A stretch of 64,000 bases of DNA, taken from Coprococcus sp. (lineage in GTDB: Bacteria > Bacillota > Clostridia > Lachnospirales > Lachnospiraceae). The DNA is taken from positions 248,001-312,000 of the forward strand of contig JAGBHU010000042.1 of NCBI GenBank assembly GCA_017935345.1, read 5' to 3'. This document shows positions 27,363-36,007 of the stretch, piece by piece (position 1 is the first letter of the stretch; the number at the start of each line of letters is the position of its first letter). A program made the translations under genes and the position numbers. Below the pieces are notes generated by a model that saw nothing but the letters and a program-made list of their open reading frames with translations, did not search any database and was not told the DNA's origin.

Positions 27363-28376
27363 ATGATTACAAATGCATTAAAGGAAATAGTAAATGGACA
27401 GAATCTTACATATGCTGAAGCATATGCATGTATGGATGAAATATTCAGCGGTGAGGTTTCAGAAGCGGTAACGGCAGGATATCTGACAGCGCTTCATATG
27501 AAGGGTGAATCAATAGATGAGATAACGGCAAGTGCAAATGGCATGAGAAGTCATGCAGAGAAGCTTCCTTGTGATAGCTCACAGGTACTTGAGATAGTAG
27601 GTACAGGAGGTGATTGTGCAAATTCCTTTAATATCTCTACTACAAGTGCTATGGTGGCAGCAGCAGCAGGAATTCCTATTGCAAAGCATGGAAACAGAGG
27701 GGTATCCAGTAAAAGCGGTGCGGCTGATGTACTTGAGTCACTTGGTGTCAATATTACGATTTCGCCTGAGAAGATGGGTGAGGTGTTAAAAGAATGTAAT
27801 ATGAGCTTTATGTTTGCACAGGTATATCACAAGGCTATGAAATATGTTGCGCCTGTTCGTAAGGCACTCGGTATACCGACAGTATTTAATATTCTTGGCC
27901 CTCTTACGAATCCTGCATGCGCCGAAATGCAGATACTTGGTGTATATAAGGAAGAATTGGTGGATCAGATGGCACCCGTCTTGGCAGGCCTTGGTGTCAA
28001 GAAAGGCTTGGTGGTATACGGACAGGATTGTCTTGATGAGATTTCCATGAGTGCACCGACAACGGTATGTGAGATTGACAATGGTAAGTTTAAGAAATAT
28101 GTGATAGAGCCGGAAGACTTCGGATTTGAGAAATGCAGTAAAGAAGAGCTGGTAGGAGGTGATCCTGCTGAAAACGCAGCGATTACAAAGGCTATTCTAA
28201 ACGGAGAGGAAAAGGGTGCAAAGAGAAATGCGGTTGTTCTGAATGCAGCAGCCTGCATTTATGTAGCAGGCAAGGCTGAGTCTATGAAGGATGCCGTTGC
28301 CGTTGCAGAGGAAATGATAGACAGCGGTAAGGCAATGGAGGTACTTCATAAATTTGTGGAACTGACAAATAAGTAA
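27363..28376 (+). CDS. trpD: Anthranilate phosphoribosyltransferase
   Basis: Joins anthranilate to PRPP to give phosphoribosyl-anthranilate. The 337-aa protein has the PRPP-binding GTGGD motif (VGTGGDCANSFNIST, near 79), KHGNRGVSSKSGAAD near 107-121 and the LGPLTNPA segment near 177. Not fused to TrpG. GGAG-type ribosome site precedes it. Confidence 0.96.
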   Translation: MITNALKEIVNGQNLTYAEAYACMDEIFSGEVSEAVTAGYLTALHMKGESIDEITASANGMRSHAEKLPCDSSQVLEIVGTGGDCANSFNISTTSAMVAAAAGIPIAKHGNRGVSSKSGAADVLESLGVNITISPEKMGEVLKECNMSFMFAQVYHKAMKYVAPVRKALGIPTVFNILGPLTNPACAEMQILGVYKEELVDQMAPVLAGLGVKKGLVVYGQDCLDEISMSAPTTVCEIDNGKFKKYVIEPEDFGFEKCSKEELVGGDPAENAAITKAILNGEEKGAKRNAVVLNAAACIYVAGKAESMKDAVAVAEEMIDSGKAMEVLHKFVELTNK

Positions 28377-28449
28377 AAAACGATTACTATAAAGAACAGG
28401 AGAATCGGGGTATTAATAAAAAGAGTTAATACTTCCGTGTGGATGAAAT

Positions 28450-29313
28450 ATGGCAGCAGATATATTAGAAAGAATAGCCGCTGACAAGAGAATTCAGGTA
28501 GAAGAAGAGAAAAAACAGATTTCCCTTGCAGAGATGAAACAGAGAGCATATCATACAAAAGGGAAATTGCCTGATTTCATATTTGAAGAAACCTTAAAAA
28601 AGGATGGAATATCCTTTATATGTGAGGTCAAAAAGGCATCGCCTTCAAAGGGTGTCATCGCAGAGAATTTTCCATATGTGGATATTGCGAAGGAGTATGA
28701 GGCGGCAGGTGCAGACTGTTTGTCGGTACTGACTGAACCAAAATATTTTCAAGGTTCGGACAGATATTTGCAGGAAATAAGACAGGCTGTAAAGATACCG
28801 ATACTGCGTAAGGATTTTACCGTTGATGTATATCAGATATATCAGGCGAAGGTTATCGGTGCAAATGCAGTCTTGCTGATATGTGCATTGCTCGATGTGG
28901 ATTTTATGAAGGAATGCATAGGTATTTGTAATGAGCTGGGACTTTCCGCACTTGTTGAAGCACATGACGAGCAGGAAATCAAGATGGCACTTGATGCAGG
29001 AGCAAGGGTAATCGGTGTAAATAACCGTAACCTGAAAGATTTTACGGTGGATATCATGAACAGCGTAAAACTTCGTAAACTGATACCGAAGGAGACGTAT
29101 GCATGGGACAAGGCAACAGGAAAAACGGCATTAGATAAGGTGAGCGGACTGCCTGTTACTACAAAAATGGTGTATGTTTCCGAAAGCGGTATTAAGACGG
29201 CAGAGGATATAGCACGTCTTAAGAATAATGGTACGGATGCAGTGTTAATCGGCGAAACATTTATGAGAAGTCCTGATAAAAAAGCGATGCTGAACCATTT
29301 AAGAGGCGAATAG
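28450..29313 (+). CDS. trpC: Indole-3-glycerol-phosphate synthase
   Basis: Closes the indole ring from CdRP in tryptophan synthesis. The 287-aa TIM barrel shows the catalytic ICEVKKASPSKGVI block near 57-70, LRKDF near 116, and the phosphate loop ESGIKTAED. It is some 25 residues longer than many TrpC proteins because of an insertion around 218-238 (WDKATGKTALDKVSG) before the last strands. There is no fused TrpF domain, and no trpF follows. Confidence 0.95.
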   Translation: MAADILERIAADKRIQVEEEKKQISLAEMKQRAYHTKGKLPDFIFEETLKKDGISFICEVKKASPSKGVIAENFPYVDIAKEYEAAGADCLSVLTEPKYFQGSDRYLQEIRQAVKIPILRKDFTVDVYQIYQAKVIGANAVLLICALLDVDFMKECIGICNELGLSALVEAHDEQEIKMALDAGARVIGVNNRNLKDFTVDIMNSVKLRKLIPKETYAWDKATGKTALDKVSGLPVTTKMVYVSESGIKTAEDIARLKNNGTDAVLIGETFMRSPDKKAMLNHLRGE

Positions 29314-29344
29314 AAAGTAGTCATATTATAAGGAGGATAAAAGA

Positions 29345-30529
29345 ATGTCAAAGGGACGTTTTGGTATTCACGGTGGACAATATATTCCTGAAACGCTGAT
29401 GAATGCAATGCTGGAGCTGGAAGAAGCTTATAAAAAATATAAAGATGATCCGGAGTTCAACAGGGAACTGACAGAGATGTATAATGAATATGCAGGAAGA
29501 CCGAGCAGACTTTATTATGCGGAGAGAATGACAAAGGATTTGGGAGGAGCAAAGATTTATCTCAAGAGAGAGGATTTAAACCATACAGGTTCTCATAAGA
29601 TCAATAATGTTATCGGACAGATGCTTCTTGCAAAACGTATGGGCAAGACAAGAGTGATAGCCGAGACGGGAGCAGGCCAGCATGGAGTTGCAACAGCAAC
29701 GGTTGCAGCCATGATGGGAATGGAATGTGAAATTTATATGGGTAAGGAAGACACAATACGTCAGGCACTCAATGTATATCGAATGAGACTTCTTGGAGCC
29801 AAGGTACATCCTGTTGAATCGGGAACGGCAACACTGAAGGATGCCGTGTCGGAGACCTTCAGGGAGTGGACAAATCGTATCGATGATACCCATTATGTAA
29901 TAGGCTCGGTTATGGGGCCATATCCGTTTCCGGAGATGGTAAGAGATTTTCAGTCTGTAATCAGTAAGGAAATCAAGGCACAGATGATGGAGAAGGAGGG
30001 CAGACTTCCTGATGTGGTTATGGCTTGTGTAGGAGGCGGCTCAAATGCCATGGGAGCATTTTACAATTTTATTCAGGATGAAAGTGTAAGACTTATCGGC
30101 TGTGAGGCAGCAGGAAGAGGAATTGATACATTTGAAACAGCAGCAACCATGAATACGGGCAGACTGGGAATCTTTCATGGTATGAAGTCCTATTTCTGTC
30201 AGGATGAATTTGGTCAAATCGCACCTGTTTATTCGATATCAGCAGGTCTTGATTATCCGGGTATCGGACCGGAGCATGCATACCTTCACGATATAGGTCG
30301 TGCGGAATATGTGGCTATTACAGATGACGAGGCAGTTGATGCATTTGAATATTTGTCAAAAATAGAGGGAATTATCCCTGCCATTGAAAGCGCTCATGCA
30401 GTTGCTTATGCCATGAAGCTCGCTCCGACGATGGACAAGAATAAAATAATTGTAATCAATATTTCAGGTCGTGGTGATAAAGATGTAGCTGCTATCGCAA
30501 GATACAGAGGGGAGGATTTACATGAGTAA
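29345..30529 (+). CDS. trpB: Tryptophan synthase beta subunit
   Basis: The PLP enzyme that condenses indole and serine. 394 aa with the PLP lysine in TGSHKINN near 84-91, the phosphate-binding GGGSNAMG near 230, and the monovalent-ion/C-terminal ISGRGDKD motif near 375. It is the standard TrpB1 type that partners TrpA. Ribosome site AAGGAGG; the 3' end overlaps trpA by 8 nt. Confidence 0.97.
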   Translation: MSKGRFGIHGGQYIPETLMNAMLELEEAYKKYKDDPEFNRELTEMYNEYAGRPSRLYYAERMTKDLGGAKIYLKREDLNHTGSHKINNVIGQMLLAKRMGKTRVIAETGAGQHGVATATVAAMMGMECEIYMGKEDTIRQALNVYRMRLLGAKVHPVESGTATLKDAVSETFREWTNRIDDTHYVIGSVMGPYPFPEMVRDFQSVISKEIKAQMMEKEGRLPDVVMACVGGGSNAMGAFYNFIQDESVRLIGCEAAGRGIDTFETAATMNTGRLGIFHGMKSYFCQDEFGQIAPVYSISAGLDYPGIGPEHAYLHDIGRAEYVAITDDEAVDAFEYLSKIEGIIPAIESAHAVAYAMKLAPTMDKNKIIVINISGRGDKDVAAIARYRGEDLHE

Positions 30530-31292
30530 CATATCAAAAGCATTTGAAAACGGAAAAGCATTTATTCCATTTATAACATGTGGTGACCCGTCACTTGAAG
30601 TTACGGAGGAAATCGTGTATGCCATGGAAGAGGCTGGTGCAGATTTGATTGAACTGGGTATTCCTTTTTCAGACCCGACAGCCGAAGGCCCTGTTATTCA
30701 GGAGGCGAATATCAGAGCTTTGTCAGGTGGTGTCACGACAGAAAAGGTATTTGATTTGGTCAGAAAGCTTCGTAAGAAGGTGACGATACCAATGGTATTT
30801 ATGACTTATGCAAATGTGGTATTTTCTTATGGTTCAGAGAAATTTATCAGTATTTGTAAAGAGATAGGAATAGACGGTCTGATTCTTCCTGATATACCAT
30901 TTGAGGAGAAAGAAGAATTTGAAGGAATATGTAAGAAATATGGCCTTGACCTTATATCGCTGATTGCACCAACCTCTCATGAGCGGATTAGTATGATAGC
31001 GAAAGAGGCAAATGGTTTTGTATATTGTGTATCTTCTCTTGGTGTTACAGGTACAAGAACGGAGATTACGACGGATATTGGTGCAATGATTAAGCTGGTT
31101 AAGGATGTTAAGGATATTCCATGTGCCGTAGGCTTTGGCATATCGACTCCTGAGCAGGCAAAGCATATGGCAGAGAAAGCGGATGGTGTAATTGTCGGTT
31201 CTGCCATTATAAAAATCTGTGCGAAGTACGGCAGGGACTGTATTCCGTATGTTAAGGAATATGTGAAGAGCATGAAGGATGCAATTCGGTAA
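30522..31292 (+). CDS. trpA: Tryptophan synthase alpha subunit
   Basis: Cleaves indole-3-glycerol phosphate to indole, channelled to TrpB. The 256-aa TIM barrel has the catalytic Glu in [11 protein letters not shown] near 45-55 with the catalytic Asp following, and phosphate-binding VGFGIS and GVIVGSAI segments. The loop reads DPTAEGP where many homologues have DPVADGP. Last gene of the operon; terminator 9 nt beyond the stop. Confidence 0.96.
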   Translation: MSNISKAFENGKAFIPFITCGDPSLEVTEEIVYAMEEAGADLIELGIPFSDPTAEGPVIQEANIRALSGGVTTEKVFDLVRKLRKKVTIPMVFMTYANVVFSYGSEKFISICKEIGIDGLILPDIPFEEKEEFEGICKKYGLDLISLIAPTSHERISMIAKEANGFVYCVSSLGVTGTRTEITTDIGAMIKLVKDVKDIPCAVGFGISTPEQAKHMAEKADGVIVGSAIIKICAKYGRDCIPYVKEYVKSMKDAIR

Positions 31293-31300
31293 TTTAGAAA

Positions 31301-31330
31301 AGAAGCCATTTTTTTCGTGGCTTCTTTTTT
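31301..31330 (+). terminator. Terminator of the trp operon
   Basis: Arms AGAAGCCA and TGGCTTCT with a T-rich loop, followed by TTTTT. Confidence 0.9.
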
Positions 31331-31567
31331 ATTTGCCATGTATTTAGAAGAGATATCAGATGCAGATATTACAGATAGTGGTTGTCTGTAAAGCCATACT
31401 ATTTCATATAAATGATAAATATTAGATAATAAATAGATAAATCTTAGAAGAAACTTCTTTTTTGAATTGAATTATGGAAGAAAATTGGTTATCATATAAA
31501 TATGCTTTTAATGTGGGAAAAAAGACAAATTTGTATATAGATAATGCAAAAGAAATGGAGTTGTTGT

Positions 31568-32533
31568 ATGAGTTTTATATTTTCGTCGTTAGATAGAAAA
31601 TCCAATGAGGAACAAGTACAATTTGATAATAGAATTTCCAGATTACTTCCGGTTCTTGCCGGACGTGTGTATTTTGATATAAGAAATTATGACAATGCTA
31701 CAGGCGAATTGAATGTATATGTAGAGTGGGATGATGAGCTTATGGACAAGCTTCATTACAGGTTATCATCCGGTGGATATTATGTGAAAGCAACCATAAA
31801 GCAGGCATACGAATTTCATGAGCTAAAAACCGGGCTTCCTGTTTATATGAAACTGATTTCAAGAGAAGGCAGGATATATCCATATAGAACATATACAATG
31901 GCATTTGGAAGACCATATAGTATAGAATTTGGCGGAGGTATGCTGATACCGTTTGAAGACAGATATGAAGAGCTTGGGTGTGCGGCAGCAGAGAAGCTGA
32001 AAGCACAAGTCCAAGGATGCAGCCGGAAAATAAGCTTAAACGGCAGCCAGAGAATATGTTTCAATGGCAGTCAGCAGATTGGATTGTTCGGCAGTCAAAG
32101 CAGATATTTATTCGGTAGCCAGCAAGGCTATTTATTTGGCAGTCAAGGCAGATATTTATTCGGCAGCCAGCGGAGCTATTTGCTTGGCAGTCAGAGCAGA
32201 TATTTATTCGGCAGCCAGCGGGGTTATTTGCTTGGCAGTCAGAGCAGATTCATATTCGGCAGCCAGCGGGGTTATTGGCTTGGCAGTCAAAGCAGATTCA
32301 TATTCGGCAGTCAGAGCAGATATTTATTCGGCAGCCAGCCACATTTTATGATTGTGGGTTCGCAGCAGGTGGCAGCAGATGAACCAAAATATAATGGAGT
32401 ATTTCCGATGGAGACTGTTACAGAGTATTGGTCATTTATGCCGCCGGAATGGCAGATTATAAACAATGCAAGAAGACCTGTAGAAAAGAAGGGTGGAAAT
32501 GCCAGATTTGGATATGGGCTTGATTTAATATAA
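31568..32533 (+). CDS. GSQ-octapeptide repeat protein, unknown function
   Basis: From ATG 31568 (GGAG ribosome site) the product is 321 aa. Residues 1-150 form an apparently folded, soluble domain with no family I recognise. Residues 159-266 are a solenoid-like repeat: GSQ occurs at 159, 167, 175 and then every 8 residues to 255 (13 copies), with one more at 264. The usual unit is GSQ-x-x-(Y/F)-(L/I)-(F/L), for example GSQSRYLF and GSQRGYLL. A non-repeated tail (267-321) follows. No signal peptide or membrane span is seen. It leads an apparent operon with a glycosyltransferase-like gene 4 nt downstream, an unknown gene and a GtrA-family gene. Period, aromatic ladder and Gly turns suggest a beta-solenoid (inference). 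Confidence 0.8.
   Translation: MSFIFSSLDRKSNEEQVQFDNRISRLLPVLAGRVYFDIRNYDNATGELNVYVEWDDELMDKLHYRLSSGGYYVKATIKQAYEFHELKTGLPVYMKLISREGRIYPYRTYTMAFGRPYSIEFGGGMLIPFEDRYEELGCAAAEKLKAQVQGCSRKISLNGSQRICFNGSQQIGLFGSQSRYLFGSQQGYLFGSQGRYLFGSQRSYLLGSQSRYLFGSQRGYLLGSQSRFIFGSQRGYWLGSQSRFIFGSQSRYLFGSQPHFMIVGSQQVAADEPKYNGVFPMETVTEYWSFMPPEWQIINNARRPVEKKGGNARFGYGLDLI
32042..32365 (+). repeat. 24-bp in-frame repeats encoding GSQ octapeptides
   Basis: About 13 tandem 24-bp units (type GGCAGTCAGAGCAGATATTT plus four bases), in phase with the reading frame. Alternate units encode GSQSRYLF and GSQRGYLL-like versions, suggesting a 48-bp higher-order duplication. Confidence 0.92.
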
Positions 32534-32537
32534 GGGA

Positions 32538-33386
32538 GTGTTCAAAATCAAAGGATTTCATACAATATGGACGAAACCATATCTGACGGCTAATCATACG
32601 GATGAATACTTTATGCAGGATTATGAAATATTAACCATGATAATGTCGGCATTAATGTGGCGGAAGCACAATGGCGATATTTGGATGCATGGTGACAGAA
32701 TTGGGCTTGAGTATATAGATAAACTGGGTATCAGTCATATATGGAACGGGGGACTTGACGAGATAGCAGTACCTGATAAGGTGCCTGAAAAGGTTTTTTG
32801 GGCAGCAGGCAAGCTGTATGCCATGGAGCAGGTTACAATGCCTGCGGTAATGGTAGATTTGGACTTAATTATATGGAAGGATATAAAAGGCTATATTAAA
32901 AATACAGAGATATGTGCAATTCATAGAGAGGGCATATTTCCTGATGTGTATCCGGAAAAAGAGTTCTTTCATATGGCAGAGGATTATAAGTTTGATCCTG
33001 ACTGGAACTGGAATGTATTTCCTGTAAATACATGTATGCTCTATATGGCAGATGACGAATTTAAGCAATATTATATAGAAAGTGCCTTTGACTTTATGGA
33101 GCATTGTCGGGAGACAGAAGAAAACCTGTGCCATATGGTATTTGCGGAGCAGAGAATGCTTGCTATGTGTGCAGAAAAAAAAGGTAAAATAATATCATCG
33201 TTTTTCCCGTCTTCTATGGATATAGAGCAACAGGATATATTTACTCACTTATGGGGGTATAAAAATATTCTGAAATTTAACTATAAGGACAGGGTAGCAT
33301 TTAATAATAAAATGTGCAGAAGGATTCTTGCAGAGTTTCCGGAGGAGGAAGAAACGATTGCAAAACTTAATATTGCAAGGGAATAA
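32538..33386 (+). CDS. Glycosyltransferase-like protein, DUF6734-like
   Basis: 282 aa, starting KGFHTIWTKPY like the DUF6734 family, whose members look like GT-A glycosyltransferases. A DxD-like metal motif is visible in AVMVDLDLIIWKD near 110-122, and FPVNTCMLYM near 158 resembles the acceptor-side NxG strand. It lies 4 nt after the GSQ gene. The GTG at 32538 is the first possible start; the GGGAG just before it overlaps the codon, so the exact start is uncertain. The sugar and acceptor are unknown; the repeat protein next to it is a candidate acceptor (speculation). Confidence 0.6.
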   Translation: MFKIKGFHTIWTKPYLTANHTDEYFMQDYEILTMIMSALMWRKHNGDIWMHGDRIGLEYIDKLGISHIWNGGLDEIAVPDKVPEKVFWAAGKLYAMEQVTMPAVMVDLDLIIWKDIKGYIKNTEICAIHREGIFPDVYPEKEFFHMAEDYKFDPDWNWNVFPVNTCMLYMADDEFKQYYIESAFDFMEHCRETEENLCHMVFAEQRMLAMCAEKKGKIISSFFPSSMDIEQQDIFTHLWGYKNILKFNYKDRVAFNNKMCRRILAEFPEEEETIAKLNIARE

Positions 33387-33433
33387 GTATTATTTTAAGA
33401 TTAGTTAATTTTGTATAGAAGAGGTATTTTGAT

Positions 33434-33985
33434 ATGATGTTTACCAATGAAGTAATGAAGGTGTTTGGAATGAAGTGGTATAGGATCAAAGGATGTATTT
33501 CAGGAGTTCTGAAATATGACAGACAGACCTATGGGAGTGATTATGAGAATTCAGGTGAGTATTTTTACTTCTTTTTAAACGAGGATAATACAGAGCTTCA
33601 TGTCGGCTTCTGTGATAAAATGCATTATGATGAAGGTGCATATGATGCCGCCAACGGCGCAAGAATAAATGAAATAGTTATAAAAAACGATAAACTGCCT
33701 ACTATGCTCGGAAAAACGAAATTTTATGAAGCATTATACAAAAAGTATATGGCATTATATGAGAATTTTTACAGGAGTTTTGTAGAGGGAGATATGTCTG
33801 AGGGCATTATTTCCGTTTGCGGAAGGCATTATCACTATTTGTCCTTAGAGAAAACGACAGGGAAATATGACTATTATATAGAAGAAATTGAACAGCCATG
33901 TAAACCATATATACCACTGACAAATACCGGAAGAAAGCTTCACATGCTTTTATTTACAAATGAATATATGGAGAGATTATATTAA
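33434..33985 (+). CDS. Unknown protein of the GSQ-repeat operon, 183 aa
   Basis: I recognise no family. The 183-aa product is acidic to neutral and rich in Tyr and aromatic residues, without signal peptide or membrane segments. A central block YKKYMALYENFYRSFVEGDM looks helical; the C-terminus ends LLFTNEYMERLY. It starts at ATG 33434 with GAAGAGG 11 nt upstream, 47 nt after the glycosyltransferase-like gene, and 11 nt before the GtrA-like gene. Confidence 0.65.
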   Translation: MMFTNEVMKVFGMKWYRIKGCISGVLKYDRQTYGSDYENSGEYFYFFLNEDNTELHVGFCDKMHYDEGAYDAANGARINEIVIKNDKLPTMLGKTKFYEALYKKYMALYENFYRSFVEGDMSEGIISVCGRHYHYLSLEKTTGKYDYYIEEIEQPCKPYIPLTNTGRKLHMLLFTNEYMERLY

Positions 33986-33996
33986 TCGATATTGTT

Positions 33997-34392
33997 ATGA
34001 ATATATTTAAGAAGATACCAAAGGAAATATATATTTATATTTTATGGGGAATTTTGGTTGGAATCGTAAATATTGGTTCTTCCTATTTTTTTATGTACAA
34101 ATGTGAAATAAATGAGTTATATGCCAATTTTATGTCATGGATACTCTATAATTATGTATCATTTGTAACAAATAGAAAAACCGTATTCCATACCCATACT
34201 CAGAATATAAAAGAGTATGTAATTCAGCTCATACAGTTCTACATAAGCAGGGTAATTACGCTACTTATCGAAACCGGGCTTATATTCCTGTTCGTTACGA
34301 TACTGGATTTACCTAAGATGGGCGTAAAAGTATGTACTTCTATATTGGTTATATTCCTGAACTATTTTATCAGTAAGAAATTTATATTTTAA
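33997..34392 (+). CDS. GtrA-family membrane protein
   Basis: 131 aa with four predicted membrane spans (about 11-32, 38-57, 74-96 and 105-127) and the GtrA-type pattern of short loops and basic ends (NRKTVF between spans 2 and 3). GtrA-like proteins are linked to translocation of lipid-linked sugars in surface-polymer glycosylation. It ends the operon that begins with the GSQ-repeat gene and probably relies on translational coupling because its own ribosome site is weak. Confidence 0.8.
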   Translation: MNIFKKIPKEIYIYILWGILVGIVNIGSSYFFMYKCEINELYANFMSWILYNYVSFVTNRKTVFHTHTQNIKEYVIQLIQFYISRVITLLIETGLIFLFVTILDLPKMGVKVCTSILVIFLNYFISKKFIF

Positions 34393-34396
34393 AGGG

Positions 34397-34445
34397 GCTG
34401 CCGCAGTAACGGATGAAAATTCGTGAAGTGGCAGCTTTATTTTTG
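34397..34445 (+). terminator. Terminator of the GSQ-repeat operon
   Basis: GCTGCC (34397-34402) pairs with GGCAGC (34430-34435), with additional inner pairing, followed by TTTATTTTT. Confidence 0.75.
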
Positions 34446-34590
34446 CCATGTGCCTGTTCTTTTCTTTCGAAACATTTACTTGACTGAAACAATATAATAT
34501 TAGAAGATGGAAGGTAAGAGAATATAATGTATATTATTATTCATATAAGAAACTTTATTGAAATGAAGGAGCGTATTTTGGTATATATAA

Positions 34591-35376
34591 TTGCCAGTAT
34601 TTGAAGATATGAGTCAGCTTGAAATAAATGATAAATTAATTGAAAAGAAACGTTTTTTAAATCATAGGGATATTCATGATATTGTTATAGGCGAGGATAC
34701 GAATATCATTGAAGACTGGGCATTTGCAGGATGCAGAAACCTACGGCGTGTAACCTTAAAAAACAGAAATATTGTCATTGGAAAAGACGTTTTTTTAAAC
34801 TGTAAAAATCTAAAGGAAATAGTGGTTGAAAACAATATTTCCCTAAAAAGATTGCTTGTTTATGCTTTTACGGTTTTTGACAATACAGAGCTAAGAAAGT
34901 TATCCTTAACAGGGCAGAACTCATATATGGAGATGTTTGATAAAACCTTAATGAACTTTTTGAGACAGGATGATCTCGAAGGGTTTTCTCCATTTTTAGC
35001 AGGCGGCGAAGAAGATTATGAGGAGGAGGGAAATTGTCCTGAATACTACCAGACAAAAAGAAGAATGAAAAAATCCGAGATAATCACAGAGCGTATGCTT
35101 GTGGAGGGGGTATATCCTGTGGCAGATAAAGATAGAGAATACTATATTACATATTTGCAGACAACAAATGAAACATATGAATTGCTTATCAGCGAGGAAG
35201 ATTTATTTTATGAGCGTTTTCTTTTATATGACAGCCTCGGACTGATTTCGTTTATAAGAATACAGAAATTGCTCAATCAAATGCCCGAATCTATGGTAGA
35301 GGCAAGAGCACTGCTTCTTCGTAAAAAAAATAGTTGTAATGTCAATGAGGATGTATTTACTTTGTATGATTTATAG
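34591..35376 (+). CDS. Leucine-rich repeat (BspA-like) protein
   Basis: 261 aa. Residues 25-85 hold BspA/LRR_5-type repeats with the pattern I-x-x-W/A-FAGCxNLRRVTL and VFLNCKNLKEIVVE, about 23 residues apart; the rest is non-repetitive and acidic in the middle (EEDYEEEGN). No signal peptide, so probably cytoplasmic, unlike surface BspA proteins. The TTG at 34591 follows an in-frame stop; ATG 34609 (MSQLEIND) is the alternative start. Function unknown. It has its own position after the operon terminator. Confidence 0.65.
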   Translation: MPVFEDMSQLEINDKLIEKKRFLNHRDIHDIVIGEDTNIIEDWAFAGCRNLRRVTLKNRNIVIGKDVFLNCKNLKEIVVENNISLKRLLVYAFTVFDNTELRKLSLTGQNSYMEMFDKTLMNFLRQDDLEGFSPFLAGGEEDYEEEGNCPEYYQTKRRMKKSEIITERMLVEGVYPVADKDREYYITYLQTTNETYELLISEEDLFYERFLLYDSLGLISFIRIQKLLNQMPESMVEARALLLRKKNSCNVNEDVFTLYDL

Positions 35377-35429
35377 TAAAAACAGTTAAAGCTGTTTGGT
35401 TCTTTTGCTGCCTGATTATGAGGCAGCCT

Positions 35430-35705
35430 TTACCAGTCTTTCATCAAATCTTCTTCTTTAATATGGTATTCTTTCAGAAATTGCTTCAAATCCTTATCAT
35501 TACGAATAAGCATAATATCATGAAATTTTCCGGTAGAGGTATTTTTAAAGCCTGCCACCTTTTCTCCTGTACAAATGCTTATATGAATACAGGGGCGAAG
35601 TGCGTTTTGGGAGGCGTCATTTGCGTTATATGCGTCATCGTGTCGAGTATTGACAGCTTTGGCAGAATTATTCAATTTATTTATCAATTTTTTATAAAAA
35701 AACAT
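35430..35705 (-). CDS. Small hypothetical protein, 91 aa
   Basis: Minus-strand frame starting at ATG 35705 (MFFYKKLINKLNN) with AAAGGA 7 nt upstream; an in-frame ATG further up at 35732 lacks a site. No family recognised. The C-terminal half (VAGFKNTSTGKFHDIMLIRN, then a charged helix) looks like real protein, and it is preferred over the overlapping plus-strand frame, which is hydrophobic and has no ribosome site. Confidence 0.5.
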   Translation of the reverse strand: MFFYKKLINKLNNSAKAVNTRHDDAYNANDASQNALRPCIHISICTGEKVAGFKNTSTGKFHDIMLIRNDKDLKQFLKEYHIKEEDLMKDW

Positions 35706-36007
35706 AAAACAATCCTTTCCAAATTGTAACAAAGTGAGTTATAATCATAATGTTAAGCTGAAATATGGATACCTATGCCATCATGTAACATATGACGAAA
35801 AATTTTATGCTGATTACAGAGCATAAGGGATTCAATGTCTTTTCTGACGATGTTGCACAGGGCGAATAAATTGGGTAAAATGTGTTGATATTCCTATATA
35901 AGAAAAATCAATTACATTTATAATAAGGCTTTTCCGTTTTAAAATCAATCACAATACCTTCACAAGTAAAGAAATTTACATAGTGATAATAATTAAGGAG
36001 ATATGCG
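35706..36007. other. Gap upstream of fabF
   Basis: About 300 bp of AT-rich sequence holding the promoters of the flanking divergent genes. A TATAAT at 35919-35924 may serve fabF, without a clear -35. No FapR-type operator or RNA gene could be picked out. Confidence 0.4.

Noticed and set aside
28842-29408. 188-codon minus-strand frame across trpC and trpB
   Set aside because: Antisense to two well-identified trp genes.
32064-32351. 95-codon open frame inside the GSQ repeat in another frame
   Set aside because: A by-product of the 24-bp periodicity; it has no ribosome site and the main frame has a full gene context.
35418-35729. 103-codon plus-strand frame opposite the 91-aa hypothetical
   Set aside because: No ribosome site and hydrophobic shadow composition; the minus-strand frame has a ribosome site and protein-like C-terminus.
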